A stretch of DNA of 30,610 nt, from the NCBI GenBank assembly GCA_944325615.1, contig CALVAU010000071.1:1-30610 (forward strand). The letters run 5' to 3'. Both the position numbers and the translations under genes were made by a program. The notes below the pieces were generated by a model that was not told the origin of the DNA, did not search any database, and saw only the letters and a list, made by a program, of their open reading frames with translations. The first letter of the stretch is position 1; every line of letters begins with the position of its first letter. Origin of the DNA: Candidatus Gastranaerophilales bacterium. Lineage in GTDB: Bacteria > Cyanobacteriota > Vampirovibrionia > Gastranaerophilales > Gastranaerophilaceae. Below are positions 7,809 through 16,010 of the stretch, piece after piece.

Positions 7809-8486
7809 TTAAATTTCCTTGAATGTAGGAATTATTTTTTCTAAATCTATATATTCATCATTTTCTTTCACTGTAGCTATAACTTTTACACCGGTTAAAT
7901 GTTCTATTTGTCTTAAATTATCTCTTTGCATTTCACTATTTGAATTATATTTATTGAGTATTACACCTTTGACGTTAATACCTTTTTGTCTGGCGTATTC
8001 TATTGTTAGTACCGTTGAATTTATTGTACCTAATTCAGCTGAAGCAACAATAATAATATCAAGATCTAAAGCTTTTATAACATCCGGCAAAATCAAATTA
8101 TCTTCAATATTAAATGGGCAGATAATACCTCCGGCGCCTTCTACTAAAAGATAATCATATTCAGATTTTATTCTATAGAAATCATTTTTAATTTTTTCCA
8201 ATTTTATCGGATTATTTTCTTTTTCAGCAGCCAAATGGGGTGATACAGCAGGCTTAAATACATAAGAAACATAATCCATAGGGTTTTTATCTATACCTGA
8301 TTCCTTAAATACATAAGCACAATCCCCTGGAATTATTTTATCTCCAAGAATTTCAGCTCCGCTAAGAGCAGGTTTATAGTATCCGCAATTTATATTCATT
8401 TTTCGCATAGATTTTACAATTAGTGCTGATGTATAAGTTTTACCAACATCCGTACCTGTTGCAGTAATAAATATCCCTTTTGTCAT
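7809..8486 (-). CDS. bioD: Dethiobiotin synthetase
   Basis: BioD closes the ureido ring of dethiobiotin from diaminopelargonate, CO2 and ATP, the step right after BioA. The 225-residue protein has the P-loop TGTDVGKT at 10-17, the substrate lysine region YYKPALSG, and the LLVEGAGGIICPF motif, all typical. Cytosolic. It is the first gene of bioD-bioA. The hairpin terminator of the upstream barrel gene ends only about 18 nt before its start codon, leaving almost no room for a separate promoter, so its promoter must overlap the terminator, lie in the barrel gene's end, or rely on read-through. No bioB, bioF or birA is in the window, and I found no BirA-type operator. Confidence 0.95.
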   Translation of the reverse strand: MTKGIFITATGTDVGKTYTSALIVKSMRKMNINCGYYKPALSGAEILGDKIIPGDCAYVFKESGIDKNPMDYVSYVFKPAVSPHLAAEKENNPIKLEKIKNDFYRIKSEYDYLLVEGAGGIICPFNIEDNLILPDVIKALDLDIIIVASAELGTINSTVLTIEYARQKGINVKGVILNKYNSNSEMQRDNLRQIEHLTGVKVIATVKENDEYIDLEKIIPTFKEI

Positions 8487-8503
8487 TTTTATAATCCCTT
8501 CAT

Positions 8504-8540
8504 AAAAAATGCGGTAACTTCCAATATAAAGTTACCGCAT
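8504..8540 (-). terminator. Terminator of the TpsB gene
   Basis: A 12-bp stem, 8509-8520 with 8529-8540 (core GCGGTAACTT), and an 8-nt loop. On the minus strand it is followed by six Ts. On the plus strand it is followed by eight Ts, but no plus-strand gene precedes it. Confidence 0.85.
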
Positions 8541-8564
8541 AATTTTTTTTATTCAAGTTTTTAA

Positions 8565-10517
8565 TTATAATGCACTGTCATTAAAGTAATCATAGTGTCT
8601 TACGTCATCATAATTGTTTATATAATCAGCTTCTACATGTTTTTCAACTCTTGATGGAGTTGCAGCTGTACTTCTATTTCTTAACAATGCATCAAGATTA
8701 GGTTCTAATGTTAATTCAAAGTGGAATCTACCATATTTTCTATCTGTTTCATAAGCATTGTTAACTAAAGGATAGCCCCAATATAGTCTAGCACTTAAGT
8801 CACCAGGTAATTGAACTCTTAAGCCCATACCTAAAGACATCAAGAAGTAGCTGCCATCCATATAATCTTCACTACGAGTTGGGAATACACCTGCGTGATC
8901 TGCGAATACTGCACCTTTAACATATTTTCCGATAAACGGTACTTTTTCACCTGATCTTGGACTTGTGATTTCTCTAGGCATTAATGGGAACATCAACTCA
9001 GCACTTGTATAGTAACCGTTTTTACCCATCAAGATACCTTCTGAGTAACCTCTAACTGTTGCCAAACCACCTGTTTGGAATTGATCAAGATATGGAATAT
9101 GTTTGTCATTTGGTATAACTTGATAATTTGCTCTTAACTGACCGATTACACCATGAGAGAAGTCATGCAATCTTACTAAACCACCGTTAATTTTTATATA
9201 ACTTGATTGACTATCTAAGATTGGTACAGCAAATGAAACACCTTGGTTAGCATACCAAATACCGTATTTAGTATCTTTTCTTAAGTTAAATGCCAAATCA
9301 GCACTTGTAATTTCATCTACACCAATATCAATTAAGTCATCAAAAAGACTTGTTCTAGCACGTTTGTAGTTAGCTGCTAAGTAACTTTTTAACTCAAATC
9401 CAGGCTTTCTAACAAGCGGTTGAGAATAGTACAATGAATAGATATATGATTTTGATTTAAGATCTAAATCTGTAAGCGGTCCCCATTTGATTTTAGCAAA
9501 TGTAGATGAATACATGAAACCAACACGACCGTCTTTTTTGTTTACTGGGAAGTTATAATCAGCAAATGGGCTTATAGCACCACCTGAAAAATATGAACCT
9601 AATGACAAACGGTCTCTGTTATGGAACAAACTGTCCGCATAAATCATAGCACCGCCTCTTAAGTTACCTGTTTGGTATCTACCGGCGTTATCCATTATAC
9701 CTACAACGTGGAATGGGAAACTTTCATTAGCTTTTAATGTAATATCAGTCGTACCAGGTTGAGTACCAGCAGTAAGGTTTGCTGTTAAGTTTACGCCTTC
9801 ATTGTATCTGTTGAAATCAAGAATATCTTGTTCCAGTTCTACAATATCAAATAATTGTCCTTGTTTTTGTTCAATTCTGTCAGTAATATATTTTGATCTT
9901 GTCCATTTGTTTTGCTCTACTGATATATTACCAACCTTACTTTCTACCAATTCTATGTATATATGTCCATTTTCAACGGTTTGTTCCGGCAAGAAAGCTT
10001 TAGCTGTTACAAAGCCTTTTTCTGCATATAAACGGTTTAATTGGTCTATAACTTTTTGAATATCGCTTATGAATACATTTCTTCCAATAAGCGGGCGAAT
10101 AATGTTGTCAATTTCTTGTTTTGAAAGAACTTCAGAAGGTGCAACTTGGATGGAATTTACATAAACTCCTTGAGTGTCTATATCTTGCACTTGACCTTGC
10201 ATATAATTGTTGTTTGGTGTGGTATTATCTTGAATTATTTGTCCGCCACCGTTGCCTTCAAAGTTACGATTTTGATCGTATCTTATATAGTCTTCATTTA
10301 TATCTTTTTCGTCCCTTTTGTATTTAAGCATATCGGTATCATGCTTGATATTGCCTGCAGCTCCTGATTCCATCATTATTTGATTGATAGATACAGGCAA
10401 AGCACCATCATATGCTTCTACTGGGGTAATAGTCGCAGGTAAAGCAATTGTACAAAATGCAGAAACGCATAATATTGCTTTTAACACTTTACTATTAATT
10501 TTTGTCTTTTCCATCAT
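8565..10517 (-). CDS. TpsB/FhaC-type outer-membrane transporter (ShlB family)
   Basis: Two-partner-secretion transporters export large TpsA proteins across the outer membrane. The 650-residue protein has a signal peptide (hydrophobic 11-34), a low-complexity linker at about 55-115, a POTRA domain at about 118-195 (VYVNSIQV...KVGNISVEQ) and a beta barrel from about 265 to 610, with the conserved VRGY motif of loop L6 at 488-491. The last predicted strand, FHFELTLEP, would normally end the protein; here about 40 more residues rich in Asn, Asp and Tyr follow. No TpsA is visible. Start: two adjacent ATGs (10517 and 10514) with AGGTG just upstream; either could be used. It is divergent from ompH across 265 bp, suggesting joint envelope biogenesis. 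It could also insert a protein rather than secrete one. Confidence 0.85.
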   Translation of the reverse strand: MMEKTKINSKVLKAILCVSAFCTIALPATITPVEAYDGALPVSINQIMMESGAAGNIKHDTDMLKYKRDEKDINEDYIRYDQNRNFEGNGGGQIIQDNTTPNNNYMQGQVQDIDTQGVYVNSIQVAPSEVLSKQEIDNIIRPLIGRNVFISDIQKVIDQLNRLYAEKGFVTAKAFLPEQTVENGHIYIELVESKVGNISVEQNKWTRSKYITDRIEQKQGQLFDIVELEQDILDFNRYNEGVNLTANLTAGTQPGTTDITLKANESFPFHVVGIMDNAGRYQTGNLRGGAMIYADSLFHNRDRLSLGSYFSGGAISPFADYNFPVNKKDGRVGFMYSSTFAKIKWGPLTDLDLKSKSYIYSLYYSQPLVRKPGFELKSYLAANYKRARTSLFDDLIDIGVDEITSADLAFNLRKDTKYGIWYANQGVSFAVPILDSQSSYIKINGGLVRLHDFSHGVIGQLRANYQVIPNDKHIPYLDQFQTGGLATVRGYSEGILMGKNGYYTSAELMFPLMPREITSPRSGEKVPFIGKYVKGAVFADHAGVFPTRSEDYMDGSYFLMSLGMGLRVQLPGDLSARLYWGYPLVNNAYETDRKYGRFHFELTLEPNLDALLRNRSTAATPSRVEKHVEADYINNYDDVRHYDYFNDSAL

Positions 10518-10782
10518 TCACCTATATAAATTTATTAATAAATTTCAAAAATTTAATTTGTAGCTACCTTAATATTGATATTAAAACTCGGACAAACTGT
10601 TTTTTGCTAATATTTTTACAAAAGTTAATATTTTCGCACATTTCAATATTAAGCTGTTATTATTATATAAAATATTAATATCTGTGTAAAGAGACTTAAA
10701 TAAAGTTCACACTTTTGATTTATGATTTTATTTAAATTTCATACATGTGATGTAGGAGTAGATAATAATTTGAGGAGAGATT

Positions 10783-11250
10783 ATGAACAAAAAAGTTAAA
10801 ATGTTAACAGTTGGTCTTGCTGCATTTGTAATAGGTTTTTCAGTAAATAATTTTGCGATGTCTGATGAGCCTGCAAATTTTAAAGTCGCTGTAGTTGATA
10901 TTTCTCAAGTAGTTGCGAATTCCGCTCAAGTTAAAAATTTGAAAAAAGAACAGCAAGCTAAAGCTGATGAATTAGTAAAGTTTGTTGATAAGGCTCGTAA
11001 GGATGTAGCAGCAGTTTCTGATGAAAAGAAAAAGAAAGAATTAGAAGAAAAGTATTCTAAAGAGTTAATTTCTAAAAAAGAAAAAATGGAAAAAGAATAT
11101 ATTGATAAGCTTTCAGCTATAGATGCAAATATTTCTAAAAAAGTTAATGAGCAGGCTAAAGCCGGAAATTACAATATAGTTCTTGCAAAAGGCGCTGTAT
11201 TGTATGGCGGTGAAGATATTACTCAAACAGTTATAAATGCAGTAAAATAA
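10783..11250 (+). CDS. OmpH/Skp family periplasmic chaperone
   Basis: Skp-like chaperones hold unfolded outer-membrane proteins in the periplasm. The 155-residue protein starts with a signal peptide (Lys-rich n-region, hydrophobic 8-22), then VAVVDISQVVANSAQVK, a typical OmpH start at about 34-50. A long charged coiled coil spans about 50-120, and the end is YNIVLAKGAVLYGGEDITQTV, the family's C-terminal strand and DIT motif. Length is normal. The start is secured by GAGGAGA six to twelve bases before the ATG. Monocistronic, with a strong terminator right after it, and divergent from the TpsB barrel whose product it may help to fold. Confidence 0.9.
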   Translation: MNKKVKMLTVGLAAFVIGFSVNNFAMSDEPANFKVAVVDISQVVANSAQVKNLKKEQQAKADELVKFVDKARKDVAAVSDEKKKKELEEKYSKELISKKEKMEKEYIDKLSAIDANISKKVNEQAKAGNYNIVLAKGAVLYGGEDITQTVINAVK

Positions 11251-11264
11251 GTTGTATGAACTTT

Positions 11265-11298
11265 AAAACGCGCCGAATTTATTAATTCGGCGCGTTTT
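11265..11298. terminator. Terminator after ompH
   Basis: A perfect 15-bp stem (11265-11279 with 11284-11298; core CGCGCCGAATT), loop TATT and flanking A4/T4. It is shared with the convergent small secreted-protein gene ending at 11311. Confidence 0.9.
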
Positions 11299-11310
11299 CA
11301 TTATCTGAAA

Positions 11311-11652
11311 TTAAGGTTTGCAAGCGCCTGCTTCAAAATTTTTGTTGTTATATTTATATGTAATTACTGTGCATTTTTTATTTTTAGCATTTACGCTCTT
11401 GCCATCAATTTTCAGCGTCCCTCTATAAGGACAAGGTTTGTAGTTGACTATTTTTATATCACTTGCTCCGGCGTCAAATATTTCATTTAATATATTATTT
11501 GATGCTGTGGTTTGGTTTGCAAGTTTTTTAGTAACATATTCAGAAGCAAGTTTTTTAACAGCTGCAGGATTATTTGTATTGGAAGCGGCTTGAGCTGTTG
11601 TTGTTATTGTGAGTAAACTCATAATAACAATTGGAATTAAAAATTTTTTCAT
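11311..11652 (-). CDS. Small secreted protein of unknown function
   Basis: A 113-residue protein. An upstream in-frame ATG exists at 11664, but GGAGA overlaps it and lies about 6 nt before the ATG at 11652, so the latter is the start. The product begins MKKFLIPIVIMSLLTI and has a classic signal peptide with probable cleavage after AQA (residue 22). The mature part is about 90 residues: an Ala/Asn-rich helical segment, then IFDAGASDIKIVNY and a C-terminal beta-rich part with three cysteines (KPCPYRG, KKCTVITY, AGACKP). Probably periplasmic. No family recognised. It lies convergent to ompH and behind the hydrogenase operon's terminator. Confidence 0.6.
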   Translation of the reverse strand: MKKFLIPIVIMSLLTITTTAQAASNTNNPAAVKKLASEYVTKKLANQTTASNNILNEIFDAGASDIKIVNYKPCPYRGTLKIDGKSVNAKNKKCTVITYKYNNKNFEAGACKP

Positions 11653-11693
11653 AAAAATCTCCATAATAAATTATTACAATTTTTTCTATACCC

Positions 11694-11722
11694 AAAAGCT
11701 CCGGGTTTTAAACCGGAGCTTT
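11694..11722 (-). terminator. Terminator of the hydrogenase operon
   Basis: AAAAGCTCCGG and its complement flank a short loop, with one bulged G. It lies 9-37 nt beyond the hydA stop on the minus strand and has four Ts after the stem. Confidence 0.8.
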
Positions 11723-11730
11723 TGAAAATG

Positions 11731-13482
11731 TTAAATATCTTTATATGATCCTGCAAATCTGTCTTGATAGACGGTATGCAGAATTTCATGTGCTTTATGA
11801 GAATTCGGATGATCCAAAAATTCCTGATAAAGCTTTTGAATTGAAGGATTCATATGAGATTTTCTAATTGTTAATTCAGAATCTTCTTTATATAAACCTT
11901 CTGCACGTTCAGCTTTTATTTTACTGTCATCACAGCTTCTTGGTTGTCCGCCGCCGTTAATGCAGCCACCGGGACAAGCCATTACTTCAAGCATTTGGAA
12001 CGGAGCTTTACCAGATTTAATTTCTTGGATGGCTTTTTCAGCTTCTCTAAGAGTAGATACGACTCTTACCACAAGCTTTGTACCTTTCAAATCAAGTTCA
12101 ATATCACGAGATCTGTTTGTTGTACCACGCATTTGCTTGATATTTACATCCTGCAAAATTTCTCCGGTTGCAAATTCATAAGCAGTTCTTACCGCAGCCT
12201 CAGCTACACCACCTGAGGCTCCAAATATAGTACCTGCACCAGTGTATTCGCCAAACGGACTGTCGGCATCTTCACCTTCTAAAGCATTAAAATTGATACC
12301 AGCTTCTTTTATCATTCTGCCAAGCTCTTGTGTTGTCAGTACGTAGTCTGTATCAGGTCTGCCATTATGAGTTAATTCAGGACGCTTACACTCGTATTTT
12401 TTCGCTGTACAAGGCATAATTGCAACAATTACAAGATTTTCTCTTTCTATATTATAATATTTTGGCACTAATTCAGTTAATACAGGTGAAAGCATTGACA
12501 TCGGAGATTTACAGCTTGAAAGATGATGCAACATATCAGGATGTTGATCTTCTAGGTATTTTATCCAAGCTGGACAGCAGGATGTAAATAGCGGAAGATT
12601 TTGACCTGATTTTAATCTTTCTAAAAATTCTGTTGCTTCTTCCATAATTGTTAAATCCGCAGAAAAATTAGTATCAAAAATCAAATCAAAACCAATTTTT
12701 CTTAATGCTGCATTCATTAATTTAATACTATTTTCACCAGGTTTTAATCCAAACATTTCACCTATCGCAACACGAGTTGCAGGAGCCATTTGGACTACAA
12801 CTTTTTTATTTTGGTTTGTAATTTCATTCCAAACATTTTCAATATCAGATTTAATAGTTAAAGCACCTGTTGGACAAACTGCAGCGCATTGTCCGCAATT
12901 TACACAATCAACCTGTCCGAGTGGTCTGCCATTCATCGGCTGTACAACTGTTTTTGAGCCTCTGTTTGCAAATCCCAATACTGAATGACCTTGGAATTCA
13001 GAACAAGCTCTTACGCAAGCTCCGCAAAGAATACATTTGTTCGGATCTCTTACAAGTGATGGAGAACTATCATCTATTGGAAGATAGTCTTCTAGTTGTT
13101 TTTCTGGATATCTGATTTTTCTTATTCCATATTCTTCAGAATACTTTTGAAGCTCACAGTTGCCGGATTTCTCGCAGGTCAGACATTCTTTATCATGACT
13201 TGCTAAAAGTAGTTCAAGTACTGTTTTTCTTATTCTTCTGGTTCTTTCAGTATTAAGATGGATTTTTAATCCGGCTTCAGGTGGCATAGTACAAGAAGAT
13301 TGAATTCCACGACCTTCAATTTCGACTACACACATTCTGCAAGCCCCAAATGAAGTTAAATCAGGACGATAACAAAAAGTTGGTACATTCATTCCTGCTT
13401 TTCTAATTACTTCCAGCAGGTTTGGTTCATCAGTAAATTCAACTTCTTTACCGTCTATGAATAATGTTTTTTTATCTGTCAT
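11731..13482 (-). CDS. hydA: [FeFe] hydrogenase catalytic subunit HydA (bifurcating, group A3-like)
   Basis: The 583-residue protein reduces protons to H2. Domains in order: N-terminal [2Fe-2S] with Cys37, Cys48, Cys51, Cys64; His-Cys [4Fe-4S] with His96, Cys100, Cys103, Cys109; two ferredoxin [4Fe-4S] sites at about 150-203; then the H-cluster domain. All three H-cluster signatures are intact: FTSCCPAW (Cys302 proton relay, Cys303), MPCTAKKYE (Cys358) and EVMACPGGCINGGGQP (Cys503, Cys507). Together with HydB and HydC this makes the trimeric enzyme that in Thermotoga and clostridia couples NADH and reduced ferredoxin to H2 formation. AAGGA precedes the start. It is the last gene of hydC-hydB-hydA, 29 nt after hydB. 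Maturases HydEFG are not in the window. Confidence 0.95.
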   Translation of the reverse strand: MTDKKTLFIDGKEVEFTDEPNLLEVIRKAGMNVPTFCYRPDLTSFGACRMCVVEIEGRGIQSSCTMPPEAGLKIHLNTERTRRIRKTVLELLLASHDKECLTCEKSGNCELQKYSEEYGIRKIRYPEKQLEDYLPIDDSSPSLVRDPNKCILCGACVRACSEFQGHSVLGFANRGSKTVVQPMNGRPLGQVDCVNCGQCAAVCPTGALTIKSDIENVWNEITNQNKKVVVQMAPATRVAIGEMFGLKPGENSIKLMNAALRKIGFDLIFDTNFSADLTIMEEATEFLERLKSGQNLPLFTSCCPAWIKYLEDQHPDMLHHLSSCKSPMSMLSPVLTELVPKYYNIERENLVIVAIMPCTAKKYECKRPELTHNGRPDTDYVLTTQELGRMIKEAGINFNALEGEDADSPFGEYTGAGTIFGASGGVAEAAVRTAYEFATGEILQDVNIKQMRGTTNRSRDIELDLKGTKLVVRVVSTLREAEKAIQEIKSGKAPFQMLEVMACPGGCINGGGQPRSCDDSKIKAERAEGLYKEDSELTIRKSHMNPSIQKLYQEFLDHPNSHKAHEILHTVYQDRFAGSYKDI

Positions 13483-13511
13483 AATTTATTTCCTTTTTGA
13501 TTATTTTTAAA

Positions 13512-15374
13512 TTACTCTAAAACGATTGCTCTGAATGGGCAGCTTGCAAAACAAGCTTCGCATTTGATACATTTGCTTTGATCAATGTGGTGAGGTTGTT
13601 TTACTGTGCCTGAAATAGCTCCGACAGGACATGTTCTTGCACACTTTGTACAACCTTTACATAAGTCTTCATTGATTACGACTTTTTTCATTGCAGTACA
13701 AACGCCTGCAGGACATTTTTTGTCTTTTATGTGAGCAATGTATTCATCTCTAAAGTATTTTAATGTTGAAAGTACAGGGTTTGGCGCAGTTTTTCCAAGT
13801 CCGCACAACGAACCATCTTTTACAGCGTGCGCTAACTCTTCTAATGTATCCAAATCCTTCATTTCACCTTTTCCTGCAACTATCTTTTCAAGGATTTTCA
13901 ACATATTCTTAGTACCTTCTCGGCAAGGAACGCATTTTCCGCAGCTTTCGTTTTGAGTAAAGTTCATAAAGAATCTTGCAACTTCAACGATACAAGTTTT
14001 ATCACTCATTACAACCAAACCGCCGGATCCGACCATTGCCCCTGCTTTTATCAGGTTGTCGTAATCCATTGGAATATCAAGATGTTCTTCTGTTAAACAT
14101 CCGCCAGATGGGCCTCCGATTTGTACGGCTTTGAATTTTTTACCATCTCTCATTCCACCGCCTATGTCAAAGACGATTTCACGAAGAGTTGTACCCATTG
14201 GCACTTCGATTAATCCAGTATTATTTACTTCCCCTGTAAGTGCAAAAGTTTTTGTACCTTTTGAGGTTTCAGTACCCATTTGAGAGAACCAGTCTGCACC
14301 TTTTAAAATAATTACAGGAACATTTGCAAGAGTCTCTACGTTATTAATCAGAGTAGGTCTGCCAAACAGCCCTTTATTTGCAGGGAATGGCGGTTTCGGT
14401 CTTGGCATACCCCTTTCTCCTTCAATTGATGCGATAAGGGCTGTTTCTTCACCGCATACAAAAGCTCCTGCACCTTCTTTTATATGAATCTCAAATGAAA
14501 AATCGCTTCCTAAAATATTTTTGCCTAAGAAATTTCTTTCTTCAGCGTCAGCAATAGCCTTTCTTAGACGTTTGATTGCAAGCGGATATTCTGCACGAAC
14601 ATAAATATACCCTTCATCAGCACCAATTGCAAACGCAGCTATTGCCATACCTTCTAAAAGCTTGTGAGGATCACCTTCCATTACGGATCTGTCCATAAAT
14701 GCACCCGGATCACCTTCGTCCCCGTTACATACAACGTATGATTTTCCGCCTCTATTTGCTGCTGTAAATCTCCATTTTCTGCCTGTCGGGAACCCCCCGC
14801 CGCCTCTGCCGCGAAGTCCTGATTTTTCGATTGTATCGATTACTGCTTCAGGGTTATTTTCTGCAAGTACGTTTGCCAAAGCTTCATAACCTCTTACGGC
14901 AATCGCTTCATCTATGCATTCCGCATTAATATTTCCGCAATTTGCAAGAGCAGTTCTTGTTTGTTTAGCATAAAAGTTGATATGCTCATCATCCTGTACA
15001 TGTTGATGAGTTTTTGGATCAACATATAAAAGACGTTCTACTGGTTTGTTATTTTTGATATGACTTTCATAAATTTCTTCAACATCTTTTTCTTTTACTT
15101 TTACATAAGTTACGTGCTTGTCAGGAATAACTACTAAAACCCCTTGTTCGCAAAAGCCATGGCAGCCTGTTGGTACAAGTGTCATTTTATCGTAATCAGT
15201 AAGTACAGATACATCGGCACCTAACTCTTTAAATTTTTTTTTTTTTTTCAAAGAACCGTTTGCAACACATCCTGTACCGGCACAAACTAAAACTCTTAAG
15301 CCTTGTTTTGCCATATTTTCTTGTGCTTTTCTTTGTTCTTCTTTTATATCAATGTTTAATGTTATATTCCCCAT
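13512..15374 (-). CDS. hydB: NAD(H)-binding subunit of [FeFe] hydrogenase, NuoF-like
   Basis: The 620-residue flavoprotein passes electrons between NADH, ferredoxin and HydA. The N-terminal thioredoxin-like [2Fe-2S] domain has Cys31, Cys36, Cys71 and Cys75. The NuoF core follows, with LRGRGGGGFPTGRKW near 188-202 (NADH and FMN), GGPSGGC, and ESCGKCVPCREGT near 480 ([4Fe-4S]). The C-terminal end has two ferredoxin-type [4Fe-4S] motifs (CKGCTKCARTCP and CIKCEACFASCP). Its ATG shares one base with the hydC stop (TAATG), and AAGGAGG lies inside hydC, so translation is coupled. Oddity: codons 43-47 are all AAA, giving an uninterrupted run of 15 As (15234-15248 on the plus strand as Ts) that would be prone to slippage. 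Confidence 0.95.
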   Translation of the reverse strand: MGNITLNIDIKEEQRKAQENMAKQGLRVLVCAGTGCVANGSLKKKKKFKELGADVSVLTDYDKMTLVPTGCHGFCEQGVLVVIPDKHVTYVKVKEKDVEEIYESHIKNNKPVERLLYVDPKTHQHVQDDEHINFYAKQTRTALANCGNINAECIDEAIAVRGYEALANVLAENNPEAVIDTIEKSGLRGRGGGGFPTGRKWRFTAANRGGKSYVVCNGDEGDPGAFMDRSVMEGDPHKLLEGMAIAAFAIGADEGYIYVRAEYPLAIKRLRKAIADAEERNFLGKNILGSDFSFEIHIKEGAGAFVCGEETALIASIEGERGMPRPKPPFPANKGLFGRPTLINNVETLANVPVIILKGADWFSQMGTETSKGTKTFALTGEVNNTGLIEVPMGTTLREIVFDIGGGMRDGKKFKAVQIGGPSGGCLTEEHLDIPMDYDNLIKAGAMVGSGGLVVMSDKTCIVEVARFFMNFTQNESCGKCVPCREGTKNMLKILEKIVAGKGEMKDLDTLEELAHAVKDGSLCGLGKTAPNPVLSTLKYFRDEYIAHIKDKKCPAGVCTAMKKVVINEDLCKGCTKCARTCPVGAISGTVKQPHHIDQSKCIKCEACFASCPFRAIVLE

Positions 15375-15868
15375 TAGTTTTCCTCCTTAATCAAAGTATC
15401 AAGAACTATTGTAATTGCATCGGAGGTCATTTGCGGATAGACTTTGTCATTAATTACAACAACAGGAGCAAGACCGCAAGCACCAAGACAGCTGACTGTC
15501 TCCAGTGAGAATAATCCGTTTTCACTTGTTAATTGTCCTTCTTGCATATTCAATTTTGCTCTGATTGCGTTTAACACAGGCATTGATCCTCTTACGTGGC
15601 ATGCTGTACCATCACAGACTTTTATTTCAAACTTACCTTTCGGTTGTAGTGAAAATTGTGCGTAAAAAGTTGCAACACCAAATACGGTTGCAGGAGATAG
15701 ACCTTCTACTTTTGTTCCGATATAAATCATAGCATCTTCAGGAAGATATCGGTAAACTTCCTGTACTTTTTGAAGCATTGCAATTAAATTAGATTTCTTA
15801 CCGCCACATGTGCTGATAATTTCATCTAATTTAGATGTGTCAATGCTAGGATGGTTTTCAACACTCAT
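15374..15868 (-). CDS. hydC: NuoE-like [2Fe-2S] subunit of [FeFe] hydrogenase
   Basis: HydC is the small electron-carrying subunit of the trimeric hydrogenase. The 164-residue protein has the thioredoxin-like [2Fe-2S] fold of NuoE with Cys85 and Cys90 (CDGTACHVRGS) and Cys127 and Cys131 (CLGACGLAPVV). The N-terminal helical part (LIAMLQKVQEVYRYLPEDA) is also typical. AGGAG lies 6 nt before the ATG. It is the first gene of the operon and overlaps hydB by one base. A 16-bp palindrome at 15910-15925, about 42 nt upstream of the start, is a candidate operator. Confidence 0.95.
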   Translation of the reverse strand: MSVENHPSIDTSKLDEIISTCGGKKSNLIAMLQKVQEVYRYLPEDAMIYIGTKVEGLSPATVFGVATFYAQFSLQPKGKFEIKVCDGTACHVRGSMPVLNAIRAKLNMQEGQLTSENGLFSLETVSCLGACGLAPVVVINDKVYPQMTSDAITIVLDTLIKEEN

Positions 15869-15909
15869 CTTAGACTCCTATTATGTGATTTACTATTAAC
15901 CCCGATATA

Positions 15910-15925
15910 TGTTGTTTTTACAACA
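15910..15925. promoter_or_regulatory. Palindrome upstream of hydCBA (candidate operator)
   Basis: TGTTGT, four Ts, ACAACA on the plus strand: a 16-bp perfect palindrome 42-57 nt before the hydC start. It contains TTGT/ACAA half sites as Rex sites do, but with a 4-nt instead of 10-nt gap, so it is not a standard Rex site. Confidence 0.4.
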
Positions 15926-15935
15926 AAATCTTATA

Positions 15936-15991
15936 AAAATTATCGCATAATTCAAATTAAAAAGCAAGTTTTTAAAACAGAATTATGCGAT
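15936..15991 (-). terminator. Long-loop inverted repeat, probable terminator of the DUF2339 gene
   Basis: Arms ATCGCATAATTC (15942-15953) and its complement (15980-15991), with a 26-nt loop. On the minus strand it begins about 20 nt after the DUF2339 stop and is followed by ATTTTT. The long loop and AT-rich arms make it weaker than the other terminators here. Confidence 0.5.
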
Positions 15992-16010
15992 GGATATTAG
16001 TTTACAAGCA

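Noticed and set aside
8504..8540. GGTAACTT/AAGTTACC repeat before bioD as a BirA biotin operator
   Set aside because: BirA half sites read TTGT(A/T)AACC with about 15 nt between arms; these arms, the 8-nt loop and the T run fit a terminator instead.
11653..11664. Longer start (ATG 11664) for the small secreted protein
   Set aside because: That ATG is part of the GGAGA ribosome site of the ATG at 11652, which begins a normal signal peptide.
15910..15925. Palindrome before hydC as a Rex site
   Set aside because: Rex sites are TTGT-N10-ACAA; the gap here is 4 nt, so the Rex assignment is not supported.
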